Assembly: GCA_029862185.1 (NCBI GenBank)
Contig: JAOTXX010000001.1
Span: 85,486-149,485, forward strand
DNA from: Myxococcales bacterium
GTDB taxonomy: Bacteria > Myxococcota_A > Polyangia > Polyangiales > Houyiibacteriaceae
Length of the DNA: 64,000 nt
Reading direction: 5' to 3'
Of this stretch, positions 27,803 to 36,848 are shown piece by piece. The number at the start of each line of letters is the position of its first letter. Positions within the stretch are counted from its first letter, which is position 1. Below the pieces are notes generated by a model, which worked only from the letters and a program-made list of their open reading frames with translations, did no database searches and was not told where the DNA came from. Position numbers and translations under genes: made by a program.

Positions 27803-28663
27803 ATGACTTCTCCCTCCCGTCATTCCCTACGTTCCGCCATCGTAGCCGTGAGTCTTTTCCTCGTGCTCGCGACGGGCTGCACCGGGCTGCTTCAAAACCT
27901 CGGCGCTCGCTGGGTGACTCGCCAGATCGCCGTCGAGTTCAATTTCGACGAAGCGCAAACCGCGGCCACGCGCGCTTCGGTCGACAAGCTCATGGCTGCG
28001 GCGCCCGTCGTCCTTGGAACCAAGATCGACATGCTGGTCGCGACGGTCGACGTGGCCATCGCCAAGGGGCTCACTGAAGAGAAGCTTCTCGGGATGGAGC
28101 GCCAGGTCGACGGCCTCATCGACACCGTCGCGGGCGCCATCATCGACGAAGCCGCGCCGATCATGGCCACCCTTCGAGACGATCAGATTGATTTCGTCGA
28201 GAAGCGAATCGAAAAGCGGCTCGAAGAGGCGCGAGAAGAGCTGGCCCGGCCTCACGCGGAACGTCTGCAGGAGCGCCAAGACCAGTTCGTCGACGCCGTG
28301 GAAGATTGGGCGGGAAGCCTCACCGACGGGCAAGACACGGCGCTTCGCAAATACGTGGCCAACCTTCCCGACGAGGCAGCCGCGCGCCTAGAGGCCGATG
28401 AGCGGCGCGTCGCACGGTTCAGCAAGTTGGCGCGAACGCACCCCGACGCGCCGACGATCCGCGACGCCATCTGGCAAGAGTGGCAGAACCGCGAAGACTG
28501 GGGCCCCAACGCCCGGCCGCCTTCAGCGCGAAGAGCCGAAGGGCGTCAAGCACTGCTCTTCGTCTACGGCCTGCTCGACTCCGAGCAAAAGGACCACGCG
28601 AGCAAACACCTCCACGAGCTCCACGACAAAGTGAAGACCTTCTTCGGCGCAGCGGGTTCCTAG
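27803..28663 (+). CDS. DUF6279-like lipoprotein
   Basis: A 286-residue lipoprotein (lipobox ATGC, Cys26). The rest is predicted helical: a repeated pattern of charged amphipathic helices (LLGMERQVDGLIDTV, RIEKRLEEAREELARPH) with alanine-rich turns, and the region KIDMLVATVDVAIAKGL is characteristic of a family annotated DUF6279. It probably sits on a periplasmic membrane leaflet as a helical bundle. No catalytic residues are obvious. It converges with the minus-strand beta-barrel gene and overlaps it by 4 bp. Just upstream, a GCCGGAtgTCCGGC palindrome at about 27781-27794 lies close to the start. Confidence 0.65.
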   Translation: MTSPSRHSLRSAIVAVSLFLVLATGCTGLLQNLGARWVTRQIAVEFNFDEAQTAATRASVDKLMAAAPVVLGTKIDMLVATVDVAIAKGLTEEKLLGMERQVDGLIDTVAGAIIDEAAPIMATLRDDQIDFVEKRIEKRLEEAREELARPHAERLQERQDQFVDAVEDWAGSLTDGQDTALRKYVANLPDEAAARLEADERRVARFSKLARTHPDAPTIRDAIWQEWQNREDWGPNARPPSARRAEGRQALLFVYGLLDSEQKDHASKHLHELHDKVKTFFGAAGS

Positions 28664-29397
28664 AAGAGCCAGCCGAGGAAGAACTTGAACACGTGCGTGT
28701 TCGTTCGGAACTCTGTCTTTGTGAGGCTGTTCATGCCAACGGTGTAGTTGAAATCGAAGTTCAGCGGGCCGAGGTCGAACTGGACGCCGATGCGCGCCCC
28801 GGCGAGGTAGGGCGCGATCTTGTACCCCGGGACCTCCCTCGGACGGAACTTGAGCGCCTTTCGCCGGCCGTCCAGCTCCACGAAGCCCCGTATGTTGAAG
28901 GTGTTGACCAGACCTCCATAGACGAAGATCTTGAAGTAGGGGTTCGCGTAGGGACGGTAGCCGGCGGTCAGCGGGATCTCCATCTGGTTCATTCGGATCC
29001 GCTGGCCAGACAGTCTGTCTACTTCTGCGGGGTCCTCACCCAGCCACAGCGCAAAGGTCTGGAGCTGGGGCCCGTAGTTGAAGTGAAAGCGACTGAAGCC
29101 GGCGGCCAATTCCGTGAAGACCTTGTTGTCAAACGTAACGCGCGCGGCTAGCTGCATGCCCCAGTTTGGGAAGGTGGCCGGGTTCCTGCCGCCCACGGTG
29201 CCGATGTAATTCCCTGGGTTCGCGGGGTCGTCGCCTTCGTAGAGATTGGCCGTCGGGAACCGGGGTACAATCGTCGTGCTTCCGACGCCGACGGCGACCT
29301 TAACGTCCATCTTGGGGACGGCAGACGCCGAGCTCGGCGGGAGCCAGACCGCGGCGCAGAGAGTGAGAAGAGCAAGGGCAGGGAGGATTTTCTTCAT
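28660..29397 (-). CDS. Predicted outer-membrane beta-barrel protein
   Basis: A 245-residue protein with a signal peptide (MKKILPALALLTLCAAVW, cleavage near SASA) and a beta-strand-rich body with alternating hydrophobic residues and many aromatics, ending FKFFLGWLF. A terminal Phe after aromatic-rich strands is the usual BamA insertion signal, supporting an outer-membrane barrel. The gene starts 12 bp after the sulfatase stop, so it is the second gene of that operon. A role as a channel or surface protein working with the sulfatase is inferred only from position. Confidence 0.65.
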   Translation of the reverse strand: MKKILPALALLTLCAAVWLPPSSASAVPKMDVKVAVGVGSTTIVPRFPTANLYEGDDPANPGNYIGTVGGRNPATFPNWGMQLAARVTFDNKVFTELAAGFSRFHFNYGPQLQTFALWLGEDPAEVDRLSGQRIRMNQMEIPLTAGYRPYANPYFKIFVYGGLVNTFNIRGFVELDGRRKALKFRPREVPGYKIAPYLAGARIGVQFDLGPLNFDFNYTVGMNSLTKTEFRTNTHVFKFFLGWLF

Positions 29398-29409
29398 TGC
29401 ATCAGTCCG

Positions 29410-31020
29410 TTAGGCGGGGAAGTAGTAGTCCTTGCCGTCGATGACGAACCGCTTATCCATGATGCGGGGCCACATCGGGTTCACCTTGAGCTTGTTCTTC
29501 TGCCACTCCTCATGCTCTTCGTGGAGCTTGTCGTAGAGCTCCGGCATCTGCTCCTTTAGATTGATCTCTTCGGACTGGTCGGTGATGAGATTGTAGAGCT
29601 CTGCCCAGCCGTCTCGCGTGCTCAAGATGAGCTTGTAGTCGCCGTCGCGAATCGCCCAGATGTGATCGGCCCGCCAGAAAAGCGACTGGTGCGGGCGTTC
29701 CTTGTTCTTCCCGGTGACATAAGGAACGAGGTCGACGCCGTCATACTCGCGGTCGTCAGGCAAGACGCCCCCCGCTGCGGCGACCGAGGTCGCAAAGATG
29801 TCGGTCGAAGACACGGGGTACTTGTAACGCGTGCCGGCCGGAATCTTGCCCTTCCACTTCATCATGAAGGGCACCCGGATGCCGCCCTCGAACTGCGTGA
29901 GCTTGCCCGCCTTGAGCGGCCCGTTGTCGGTCGCGTGGGTGTACGAAGCGCCGCCGTTGTCGCTGATGAAGAAGATCAGCGTGTCTTCTTCGATGCCGAG
30001 GTCTTTGATTTTCTGGGTGATCGCACCAATCGCGTCATCGAGGGACGAGATCATCGCGTAGTACACTCGCTTGTTCTCGTCTTCCACCTGCGGGTACATG
30101 CAGTAGTATTCGACGGGCGCTTGGAAGGGCACGTGAGGCGCCGAGAACGCGCCGTAGATGAAGAAGGGCTCGTCCTTCTTCTCCTCCATGTACTGCAACA
30201 TCTCGTCGCGGAAGGCGTCGGTCAGGTATCGATCTTCCTCGATCTCTTCGCCGTTGCGAAGCATCGCCGCCTCGCCTTTGCGCCCGGTCTTCCATTGGTG
30301 CTGCGCGCTAAAGGCCTCGTGCTTGTGGTTGATCACGCCCGACCAGTTCTCTTTGGGCGTGTACAGCGACGAAGCGCCGTAAAAGCCGTACTGGTAGTCG
30401 AAGCCCCGAGCCGAGGGCACCTGCTCTCGGTGTACGCCGAGGTGCCATTTGCCGATCAGTGCCGTGTCGTAGTCGTACTTCTTCAAGATCTCCGAGAGCA
30501 TGATCTCGGACGGCGGGACGCCCTGCTTATGCACCTGCCACGCGGACGGGAAGGAAGGCTTGGCCTTGACCTTGAATTCGCCCGTGTCGACCAGCCATCG
30601 GCCCGAGATGTATTCGACGTAGTTGCTCGGATAGAACTCCATCACCTGGGTCTCGAAGCCGTAGCGGTTCTGCACGCGGCCGGTCATCAGGCCCGCGCGT
30701 GCAGGCGCGCAGGTGGGCGCCGTGGCGTAGCCCTCTTCGAAGACGACGCCATCCTTGCCGATCTGATCAATGTGGGGTGTCTTGATGTGCTCGACGCCGT
30801 AGGCGCTCACTTCGTAGGGGCCGAGATCATCCGCGACGAGCAGAATGATGTTGGGCTGTCGCGCTTTTTCGATCGGGAGTGGGGCGTTCATAAAGGCCGC
30901 CTTGCTCTCCTCCATCCCCTTGTTCCATTTGATGCGCCATTTGACGCGGGTGATGGAACAGCTGACGAGAACCAGCCCAAGGCCGACCAAGAGAAACGTA
31001 CGCAGGTAGCGATGGTTCAT
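29410..31020 (-). CDS. Arylsulfatase-type sulfatase lipoprotein
   Basis: A 536-residue protein with a lipoprotein signal (VLVSC, Cys21), placing it in the periplasm or at the outer membrane. The catalytic signature TCAPARAGLMTGR gives the sulfatase CxPxR (Cys104, Pro106, Arg108), in which Cys becomes formylglycine after maturation. The Ca2+-site pair is ADDLG (Asp64-Asp65). Later motifs include TALIGKWHLGVH and SDNGGASYTHATDNGPL, typical of type I sulfatases. It hydrolyses a sulfate ester of unknown origin. It forms an operon with a beta-barrel gene and is divergent from a FadL-type channel 92 bp away. Confidence 0.93.
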   Translation of the reverse strand: MNHRYLRTFLLVGLGLVLVSCSITRVKWRIKWNKGMEESKAAFMNAPLPIEKARQPNIILLVADDLGPYEVSAYGVEHIKTPHIDQIGKDGVVFEEGYATAPTCAPARAGLMTGRVQNRYGFETQVMEFYPSNYVEYISGRWLVDTGEFKVKAKPSFPSAWQVHKQGVPPSEIMLSEILKKYDYDTALIGKWHLGVHREQVPSARGFDYQYGFYGASSLYTPKENWSGVINHKHEAFSAQHQWKTGRKGEAAMLRNGEEIEEDRYLTDAFRDEMLQYMEEKKDEPFFIYGAFSAPHVPFQAPVEYYCMYPQVEDENKRVYYAMISSLDDAIGAITQKIKDLGIEEDTLIFFISDNGGASYTHATDNGPLKAGKLTQFEGGIRVPFMMKWKGKIPAGTRYKYPVSSTDIFATSVAAAGGVLPDDREYDGVDLVPYVTGKNKERPHQSLFWRADHIWAIRDGDYKLILSTRDGWAELYNLITDQSEEINLKEQMPELYDKLHEEHEEWQKNKLKVNPMWPRIMDKRFVIDGKDYYFPA

Positions 31021-31112
31021 GATGCTGCGTCATGAGTAACGCCGATGCGGCGACTGGTGCAACTACAAAATTTGCGCCTCCAGGTTTAGGTTTTTCGATT
31101 AGTATCCGCGGC

Positions 31113-32504
31113 ATGCGCCGGTGCGGGCCGCTCTTGCTACTTGCCGTCTTGGTCGCCCCTGCCAAAGCATGGGCCGGAAACAGTGACGAGGTGAATGCAG
31201 GTCTCGATGTCACCCTCACCGGCGGTGCGGTCGTCGCGACCACGTACACGGGTGCGGCGCTCTGGTACAACCCCGCGGGCATCGCTCGCATCAACAAGGC
31301 CTCCCTCGAGCTTACGGGCATTACCATGCAGATCCAGATCGTGAAGATCCCCGGACTGCTGACGATCGAGACCGACCCCCAAGCGCAGAGCGAGGGCAAG
31401 ACGGTGAACTTCACGGTCGTCCCCCAAGCGATCACCTTCACGATTGTGCTCAAAGAGAACCTCAAGCTGGGCGTGGGTCTGTTCAATAGCTCGATTCGAC
31501 GATCGTTCGTCACCGAACAGGTCACGACCGCGCCCGGCCTCTCGTCCGAGGCCCGAGCGGTCGGCGGCCAGAACTCCAAGGTCGACTTTTTTCACATCAG
31601 CGCCGGCTTAGCGGGAGAGTTTGGCGCGAGGCAAAAAGTGCTCGTCGGCGGTGCGTTCGACATCGTCGTGGCCACGGGTCGCCTCGACGCGACGCAGGCG
31701 ATCTTCTACGACGAAGGAGAGGCTGGCTTCGTGACCAGCGGTGTGACCGAGACGCAGACCGGCTTCGGCCTGCAGCTCAAGGGGGGCATCCAATGGGTCC
31801 CGATTCCGGAAATCCGACTCGGCTTGTCCGTGGCATCGCCCTCATTCGCGTTCGTGATCCTCGAGCGCTCCGCAAACACGTTCGGGCAGAGCCCGCCCGT
31901 GGGCACCACACTTCCAAGCTGCGATCCTCAGGTCGAGGACGGTTGCAGCGCCCAAGCCTCGGGCGGCTCGGAGTCGCGTGGGGCACGAGGAGGTTGGTGG
32001 GGGGTCGAGCCGGGGAATTTTCGTTTCGGCATTGCCTATGTCGGGGACTGGGGCTGGGTCGAAGCGGATCTGATCGCCCAGTGGCGGCTTCGCACGGCCG
32101 AGCTCGACATTGACCTGCGGGCAATTATCAACGGACGCATTGGAAGCTCTTTTCGGCTGACGAAGTTCGTGAAGCTTGGCCTGGGGCTGTTCACCGATCT
32201 GAGCCCCATCGACCGGCTTCGTGTGGCGCCGTTCGCGACGAGCGATGTCAATTTCTATGGCGCTCACCTGGGCTTTCTATTCTCCAACCGCGAGGTCCAT
32301 CCAGAACGCGCCGACGCCGAGGGCGCTGCGAAGAAAGGAGGCGGCTTTTCGATCGCGATTGGCTTCCGCTACTCGCATGGACGTGGGCAGGCCTTGGGGG
32401 TCTCGGTTCCCGCGCAGTATGACCCCTCGTCGATTTCATTCGAGGGCACCAGCGGCAGAATCAATGAGATCGCCCTCAACCTAGGCGCCAACGTCAGCTT
32501 CTGA
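31113..32504 (+). CDS. FadL/OmpP1-type outer-membrane hydrophobic channel
   Basis: ATG 31113 gives 463 residues with a signal peptide (MRRCGPLLLLAVLVAPAKAWA). Upstream in-frame starts would put extra non-signal residues in front. Immediately after the signal comes the FadL-like hatch NPAGIAR (TGAALWYNPAGIARINKAS), and the body is beta-strand-rich with Gly/aromatic alternation; the final residue is Phe. FadL-family barrels take up long-chain fatty acids, aromatics or other lipophiles. It is divergent from the sulfatase operon, suggesting uptake of a lipophilic sulfated compound or its product. It converges with the duplicated membrane protein, overlapping by 11 bp. Confidence 0.82.
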   Translation: MRRCGPLLLLAVLVAPAKAWAGNSDEVNAGLDVTLTGGAVVATTYTGAALWYNPAGIARINKASLELTGITMQIQIVKIPGLLTIETDPQAQSEGKTVNFTVVPQAITFTIVLKENLKLGVGLFNSSIRRSFVTEQVTTAPGLSSEARAVGGQNSKVDFFHISAGLAGEFGARQKVLVGGAFDIVVATGRLDATQAIFYDEGEAGFVTSGVTETQTGFGLQLKGGIQWVPIPEIRLGLSVASPSFAFVILERSANTFGQSPPVGTTLPSCDPQVEDGCSAQASGGSESRGARGGWWGVEPGNFRFGIAYVGDWGWVEADLIAQWRLRTAELDIDLRAIINGRIGSSFRLTKFVKLGLGLFTDLSPIDRLRVAPFATSDVNFYGAHLGFLFSNREVHPERADAEGAAKKGGGFSIAIGFRYSHGRGQALGVSVPAQYDPSSISFEGTSGRINEIALNLGANVSF

Positions 32505-33600
32505 ACAGGGCGCGGAACCGTCCCCACCAGTCGGCGCCGAGCGCGTAGACGCCAGCGAAGAAGAGCGCTTCTGCCGCAACCAGCAGCCCGACAAACCACT
32601 TCAACTGTTCCGCGCGGCCGAGGCCGAGTACCGTCGGGAAGGTTCCGTCTGTTGCCACCGAGTAGTGTGATGCGATCGGAAAGACCAGCGCCGCGAATTG
32701 GGCCACGACGTGCAGGACGAGAAGAGTGACCCCGACGCGGTGGCGCCGAAGCGAGACTGGCTGGCCCGATGGTGTACGCTTCAGCAGCGCAAACAGTTTG
32801 GTCTTGAGCTCGGTGAAGCCCTCTTTGCCGAGCAGAAAGATGCTGCTTGCACTGATGATCTCGCCTGCAGCGAGGATCACCGCGATCACGCCGACCATGC
32901 GACCACTTGCGAGACCAAAGGCCGGCAAGACCATCCCCGTCACCGCCAGGAGGTTTCCGAAGATGAATACGCCGAGGCCGATTCGATATCGAAGGGTCGG
33001 CGTCGGCTTGGACGCTTCGGATTTCAGCGGCATGGCGGCAGGGGCATAGCGAAAGAGCTGCTTGAAGCGATCCCACCAAGCTGGCCCGAGGACATAGATC
33101 GCAACGATGAACAGCAGCTCGGCCAGGATGACGCCCCAGACCAGTGCCGGCCCCTGACTCTCGAACGACAGGCCGAAGATGGTGGGGAAGGGGTCTACTA
33201 CTGTTGCCCGGCTGTAGCCGAGGATGCCGGTGATCCAAACCAGGAAGTAGGCGCTGAGATGAGCGAGGAGCAGCGCCATGCCGGCGCTGTGACGCTTCGC
33301 CAAAGTGGGGACGGCCTTCGCTGCCGTGTCGCGCCGCAAGATTGCAGAACCGCGCGCCCGGAGGGTTTGGTATCCGTCGTCTCCCAGCAACAGAACGCTG
33401 CCGAGAACCGTGAGCTCACTGGCAGCCACGAGTGCGACGATCCAAGCTCCGGCGGTTCCCTGCGCGTAGCCCAGCGCTGCCAGAATCAGTCCGGCGATCG
33501 CAAGCGCGTTTCCGATGCTGAAGAGCAGGAAGCCCATCGGCGCGGACCATGCCACAGATTTCCGCGCCTGACGCACCGTTGGAGAGCCATCTGCAACCAT
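32494..33600 (-). CDS. Tandemly duplicated membrane protein of unknown function
   Basis: ATG 33600 gives 368 residues. About nine hydrophobic segments are visible, and the sequence is two copies of one unit: residues 22-186 and 206-367. Matching pairs include LLGDDGYQTLR/LLGKEGFTELK, DPFPTIFGL/GTFPTVLGL, and AIYVLGPAWWDRFKQLFR/GVYALGADWWGRFRALFR. The linker (187-205) is Lys/Pro/Thr-rich. The conserved aspartate and glycine positions suggest a functional site in each half, but no known family was recognised. It is divergent from the sulfotransferase and converges with the FadL-type gene. Confidence 0.7.
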   Translation of the reverse strand: MVADGSPTVRQARKSVAWSAPMGFLLFSIGNALAIAGLILAALGYAQGTAGAWIVALVAASELTVLGSVLLLGDDGYQTLRARGSAILRRDTAAKAVPTLAKRHSAGMALLLAHLSAYFLVWITGILGYSRATVVDPFPTIFGLSFESQGPALVWGVILAELLFIVAIYVLGPAWWDRFKQLFRYAPAAMPLKSEASKPTPTLRYRIGLGVFIFGNLLAVTGMVLPAFGLASGRMVGVIAVILAAGEIISASSIFLLGKEGFTELKTKLFALLKRTPSGQPVSLRRHRVGVTLLVLHVVAQFAALVFPIASHYSVATDGTFPTVLGLGRAEQLKWFVGLLVAAEALFFAGVYALGADWWGRFRALFRS

Positions 33601-33682
33601 TGGCGCCTCGATTCCAACCGTCGAGCAACAGGGGCCCACCTTGCTTTGACAGTGTGCGCGTCTCCGTTCTACTAGAACCTCG

Positions 33683-34900
33683 ATGAGCGAAACCCCCGAC
33701 GACCTGAAGCCCGGCCTGCCGTTTTCGCTCGTGAACAAGCTCGATGGTCTCAGCAAGAAGATGATACCGATCGACTCGGAGCGGGTCATGAAGCTGGCTC
33801 AGCGGACGACTGGGCTAGACGATTGGGGCAACGGCGGGTTTCGGGCGCGGCTCGATGCCGCCGTCGACGGGCTCAACGACGCAGGGCTCAATACGACCGG
33901 CCTCTTTGGCGCGCGATACGTTCTCAACTGGCATCTAGGCAACAGGCTTCGCGTCGTCGACTTTGCCAAGCGTCATCCCGAGCTCGATGAAGTCGACATC
34001 GAGCGTCCGGTGGTCATCACCGGCTTTTTCCGCACGGGCACCACGTTCCTTCACAATGTGCTCGCGGCCGACCCGAACAACCGGGTGGCCCAAGCCTGGG
34101 AGCTCGCCTATCCACTCGGCCGCTTGGGAGACCCGCTTGGTGACGTCGCGTGGAGGCGTGCTCAGGCCAAGTTCACCTTCGGCTTCAATCAGGCGGCGAT
34201 CCCAGATCAAGGCGTTGCCCACAACGTCACCGCGGACTCTTATGAAGAGGACTTCTTCCTCCTCGAGAACGACATGGCCGTGTTGACGTTCTGGGTGGGC
34301 TTCGGGACCTACAGCTACGCCCGCGCGATGCTCGACTGGGACATGGTCGAGCCGTACCAGTTCCACAAGCTGCAGCTCAAGATGCTCAACGCGCAACGCT
34401 CCGCGAAGCGCTGGGTTTTGAAGTGCCCCTGGCACATCTGGAACATGGATGCCTTGATGGCGGTCTATCCGGACGCCCAGGTGATCTTCACGCATCGAGA
34501 CATCACGAAGGCACTCGCATCGCATTGCAGCCTGTCAGCCAAGATGGCCTCGAAGCTCAAGCGTAGCCTCGACGTGAACGAGCTGGGTGAGTTCTGGCTC
34601 GACTACACGCGGATTGGCTTGGAGAAGGCGATGGAGTCGCGGAAAAACATTCCCGAATCGCAGCTCTACGACGTCCGACTCCGCGATCTGATGGCGAATC
34701 CGATGACCGTGCTCCAGGACATCTACGCGCAGTTCGACTTGGAGTTCACCGCAGAGATCGCCGGCCTCCTCGAGGAGCGCATTGCCGAAAAGCCGACCTC
34801 ACAGGAAGGTGAGCACGAATACGCGATCGAGGACTTCGGGCTCACCGACGAGCGGGTGCGCGAGACGCTGAGGGCGTACAACGAGCGCTTCGGTGTTTAG
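33683..34900 (+). CDS. Sulfotransferase-family protein
   Basis: A 405-residue protein with the PAPS-binding 5'-phosphosulfate loop GFFRTGTTFLH (residues 114-124), the family-typical helical N-terminus (RTTGLDDWG), and later KCPWHIWNMDAL and THRDITKALASHCSL, which fit the 3'-phosphate-binding region. Sulfotransferases move sulfate from PAPS onto hydroxyl groups of carbohydrates, lipids or small molecules; the acceptor is not readable here. The protein has no signal peptide and should be cytoplasmic. It is divergent from the duplicated membrane protein. A related sulfotransferase lies at 49056-50303. Confidence 0.88.
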   Translation: MSETPDDLKPGLPFSLVNKLDGLSKKMIPIDSERVMKLAQRTTGLDDWGNGGFRARLDAAVDGLNDAGLNTTGLFGARYVLNWHLGNRLRVVDFAKRHPELDEVDIERPVVITGFFRTGTTFLHNVLAADPNNRVAQAWELAYPLGRLGDPLGDVAWRRAQAKFTFGFNQAAIPDQGVAHNVTADSYEEDFFLLENDMAVLTFWVGFGTYSYARAMLDWDMVEPYQFHKLQLKMLNAQRSAKRWVLKCPWHIWNMDALMAVYPDAQVIFTHRDITKALASHCSLSAKMASKLKRSLDVNELGEFWLDYTRIGLEKAMESRKNIPESQLYDVRLRDLMANPMTVLQDIYAQFDLEFTAEIAGLLEERIAEKPTSQEGEHEYAIEDFGLTDERVRETLRAYNERFGV

Positions 34901-34908
34901 CGGTTTCG

Positions 34909-35631
34909 CTAAGACTTGCGCAAGACGGCGACCAGGAAGCCACCGAAGTATCGAAGCGGTGAGCGAGCGGCGAGGTGCTCGGCCCGGCTCAAGGCGCGAC
35001 CGACCCATGGGATGCGGTGCGCGCTGGCAACCGGCGTGAGCACGCGAACGCCGTAGTAGTCGACGAGCTCGAGGGTCGGCGCCACCAGCTTCTGAATGGA
35101 CCGGGGCGAGTCCCAGCGGGTCGGAATGTCCGCTTCGGTTCGGTCGTCACCGATCGGCTGTGGGCCTGCGACCTTCTTTGCGAGGTAGCGAAGGCTCCAT
35201 GGGTTGTAGAACTCGAGCAACAGATGCCCACCGGGCCGCGTGACGCGCGCGGCCTCTCGAAGGGCGGCGTCGATGTCAGGGACGTGCGCAAGCACTTTGA
35301 AGCTGTAGGTGAGGTCGAATTCGTCATCGTCGAACGGGAGGTCGCACACGCTTCCGATGTGCACGTCGAGGCCACGCTTCCTCGCGTGCTGCGCCATTCC
35401 TTCAGACAGGTCGATCCCGACCGCCTTCTCTGCGACCTCTGCGACTCGCGCGAGGATCAAACCGGTGCCGCAGCCGAGCTCGAGCACGCGCGCGCCCCGG
35501 GCGTAGGGCACGGTGAGCTGAAGCTCTAGGTCGTCGATCATTTGATGATAGCCGTGGCCTCGCTCGTGTTCGTACGATTGACTGAAGTCGTCGTAGTATT
35601 GCCGCGCCTGTTGCTCGGATCCTTCATGCAT
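34909..35631 (-). CDS. Class I SAM-dependent methyltransferase
   Basis: ATG 35631 (240 residues) has AGGA 6 bp upstream and overlaps the upstream glycosyltransferase by 8 bp; the frame continues further but without recognisable content. The Rossmann-type motif I is VLELGCGTGL (about 49-58), and motif II is an acidic strand end near GIDLSEGM. Later motifs FDLTYSFKVLAHV and ARVTRPGGHLLLEFYNPW are typical of the UbiE/Methyltransf_11 group. The substrate is unknown; translational coupling to a GT4 glycosyltransferase suggests modification of a glycoconjugate. It converges with the sulfotransferase. Confidence 0.87.
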   Translation of the reverse strand: MHEGSEQQARQYYDDFSQSYEHERGHGYHQMIDDLELQLTVPYARGARVLELGCGTGLILARVAEVAEKAVGIDLSEGMAQHARKRGLDVHIGSVCDLPFDDDEFDLTYSFKVLAHVPDIDAALREAARVTRPGGHLLLEFYNPWSLRYLAKKVAGPQPIGDDRTEADIPTRWDSPRSIQKLVAPTLELVDYYGVRVLTPVASAHRIPWVGRALSRAEHLAARSPLRYFGGFLVAVLRKS

Positions 35632-36736
35632 GGATTTCCTCATAGAGCACCTCGTATGCTTCTGCGACCGCTTGTGGTGAGAACTTCGACGTCGCCAGGC
35701 CGCGCGCCTTTCGGCCGACCGCGTGAAATGCCGCCTGGTCAGCGCTGAGACGCTCAATCGCCTCGGCCAAGGCTTCACCGTTCGTCTCGACCGCGACCGC
35801 CGCGCCACCTTCGGCGAGCTCGGCGGAGGGTGTTCCTTTGCCGACCAGCACTGGGCGCGCGAGGCACATCGATTCGAGCGCCACCAGCGGGTAGTCCATC
35901 TTGGCGTAGGCCTCGGGGTTGACCATCACCACGAAGTCGCTGACCGCAAGGAGATCGTGGATGTGCTCGGTCTCTCCAAGCCAGCGCACCCGGGCATCGA
36001 TACCCCATTGCTTTGCTGTCGCTTGAAGCCTGGACAGCGCGTCGTCCGCTCGCGGGGTCTTCCGGCGGCAGGCCATCAAGAGCATCGAGTCGGATCGGTT
36101 CCATGCTGCAAAGCCTTGCAGCGCGATCTCGGCGCCGCCGCCGAACTCCAAGTCGCCGGGGTAGATCCAGAGGGTCGCCGCCTCGGGAAGCCCGTGCTTC
36201 TCGCGGAGCTCGGCCCGTTCGGATGGAGTCGGCTCCGCGAGAGCCGGGACGGACGGCGGAATGACACGCAGGGCCTGCTCGCTGATACCCTCTTGGCGGA
36301 AGCGCTCGTAGGCGGACCGCGACAGCGCAACGGTCGCATCTGCAAAGAGCAGCTTCCTCACGTCGACCCCTTCGGCCGGTACACTGCAGACGGTGTGGAC
36401 GCTCGGTACGTTTCGAATCGCCGAGGCGAGGCGGCCGGCGGCCGAGCTCTTCGGATTGGGCGCGAAGAAGAAGTGCCAAAGATCGGCCGAACGCCCCAAG
36501 AGCAGGTGACGCAGAACTCCCAGGTTCTCTCTCGCGCTGGGGGCAAAGCCACCAGAAGAGGCGGCGCCGTACACCGCCTCTACCCGCCCCCGGTCGATCG
36601 GGTTCAATTGGCCGATGCGCCCCATCAAGACGGGAGAATGGCGCTGAAGTTGCCCTGCGATGTCACGGACGAGATTCTTGCTGCTGTCGTTCCAAGGGGG
36701 GGCGACCGGCTTGGACACGAAGAGGACTTCAGCCAT
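35624..36736 (-). CDS. GT4-like (GT-B) glycosyltransferase
   Basis: ATG 36736 gives 370 residues. The GT-B fold shows a degenerate N-terminal domain and a C-terminal Rossmann half with EFGGGAEIALQGF, SDFVVMVNPEAYAKMDYPLVALES and GKGTPSAELAEGGAAV. The acidic residue in the PLVALES segment corresponds to the E of the usual EX7E motif. GT4 enzymes transfer sugars from nucleotide donors with retention. The protein is soluble with no signal peptide. It overlaps a methyltransferase gene, so both likely act on the same glycan or lipid. Donor and acceptor are unknown. Confidence 0.82.
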   Translation of the reverse strand: MAEVLFVSKPVAPPWNDSSKNLVRDIAGQLQRHSPVLMGRIGQLNPIDRGRVEAVYGAASSGGFAPSARENLGVLRHLLLGRSADLWHFFFAPNPKSSAAGRLASAIRNVPSVHTVCSVPAEGVDVRKLLFADATVALSRSAYERFRQEGISEQALRVIPPSVPALAEPTPSERAELREKHGLPEAATLWIYPGDLEFGGGAEIALQGFAAWNRSDSMLLMACRRKTPRADDALSRLQATAKQWGIDARVRWLGETEHIHDLLAVSDFVVMVNPEAYAKMDYPLVALESMCLARPVLVGKGTPSAELAEGGAAVAVETNGEALAEAIERLSADQAAFHAVGRKARGLATSKFSPQAVAEAYEVLYEEIHA

Positions 36737-36848
36737 TCGCAGAGGTGTTACGCGGTGCCACGGCACCCTGCAAGCGCTTGACCCGCGAACCGGCAGGCGA
36801 TAGCCCGTCGCTCCATGTCGGACTCCCTCAGCCTATCTGGAGAAAACG

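Noticed and set aside
29662-31035. A plus-strand frame of over 450 codons opposite the sulfatase
   Set aside because: It has Val/Leu/Arg-rich composition without domain content; the minus-strand sulfatase is complete.
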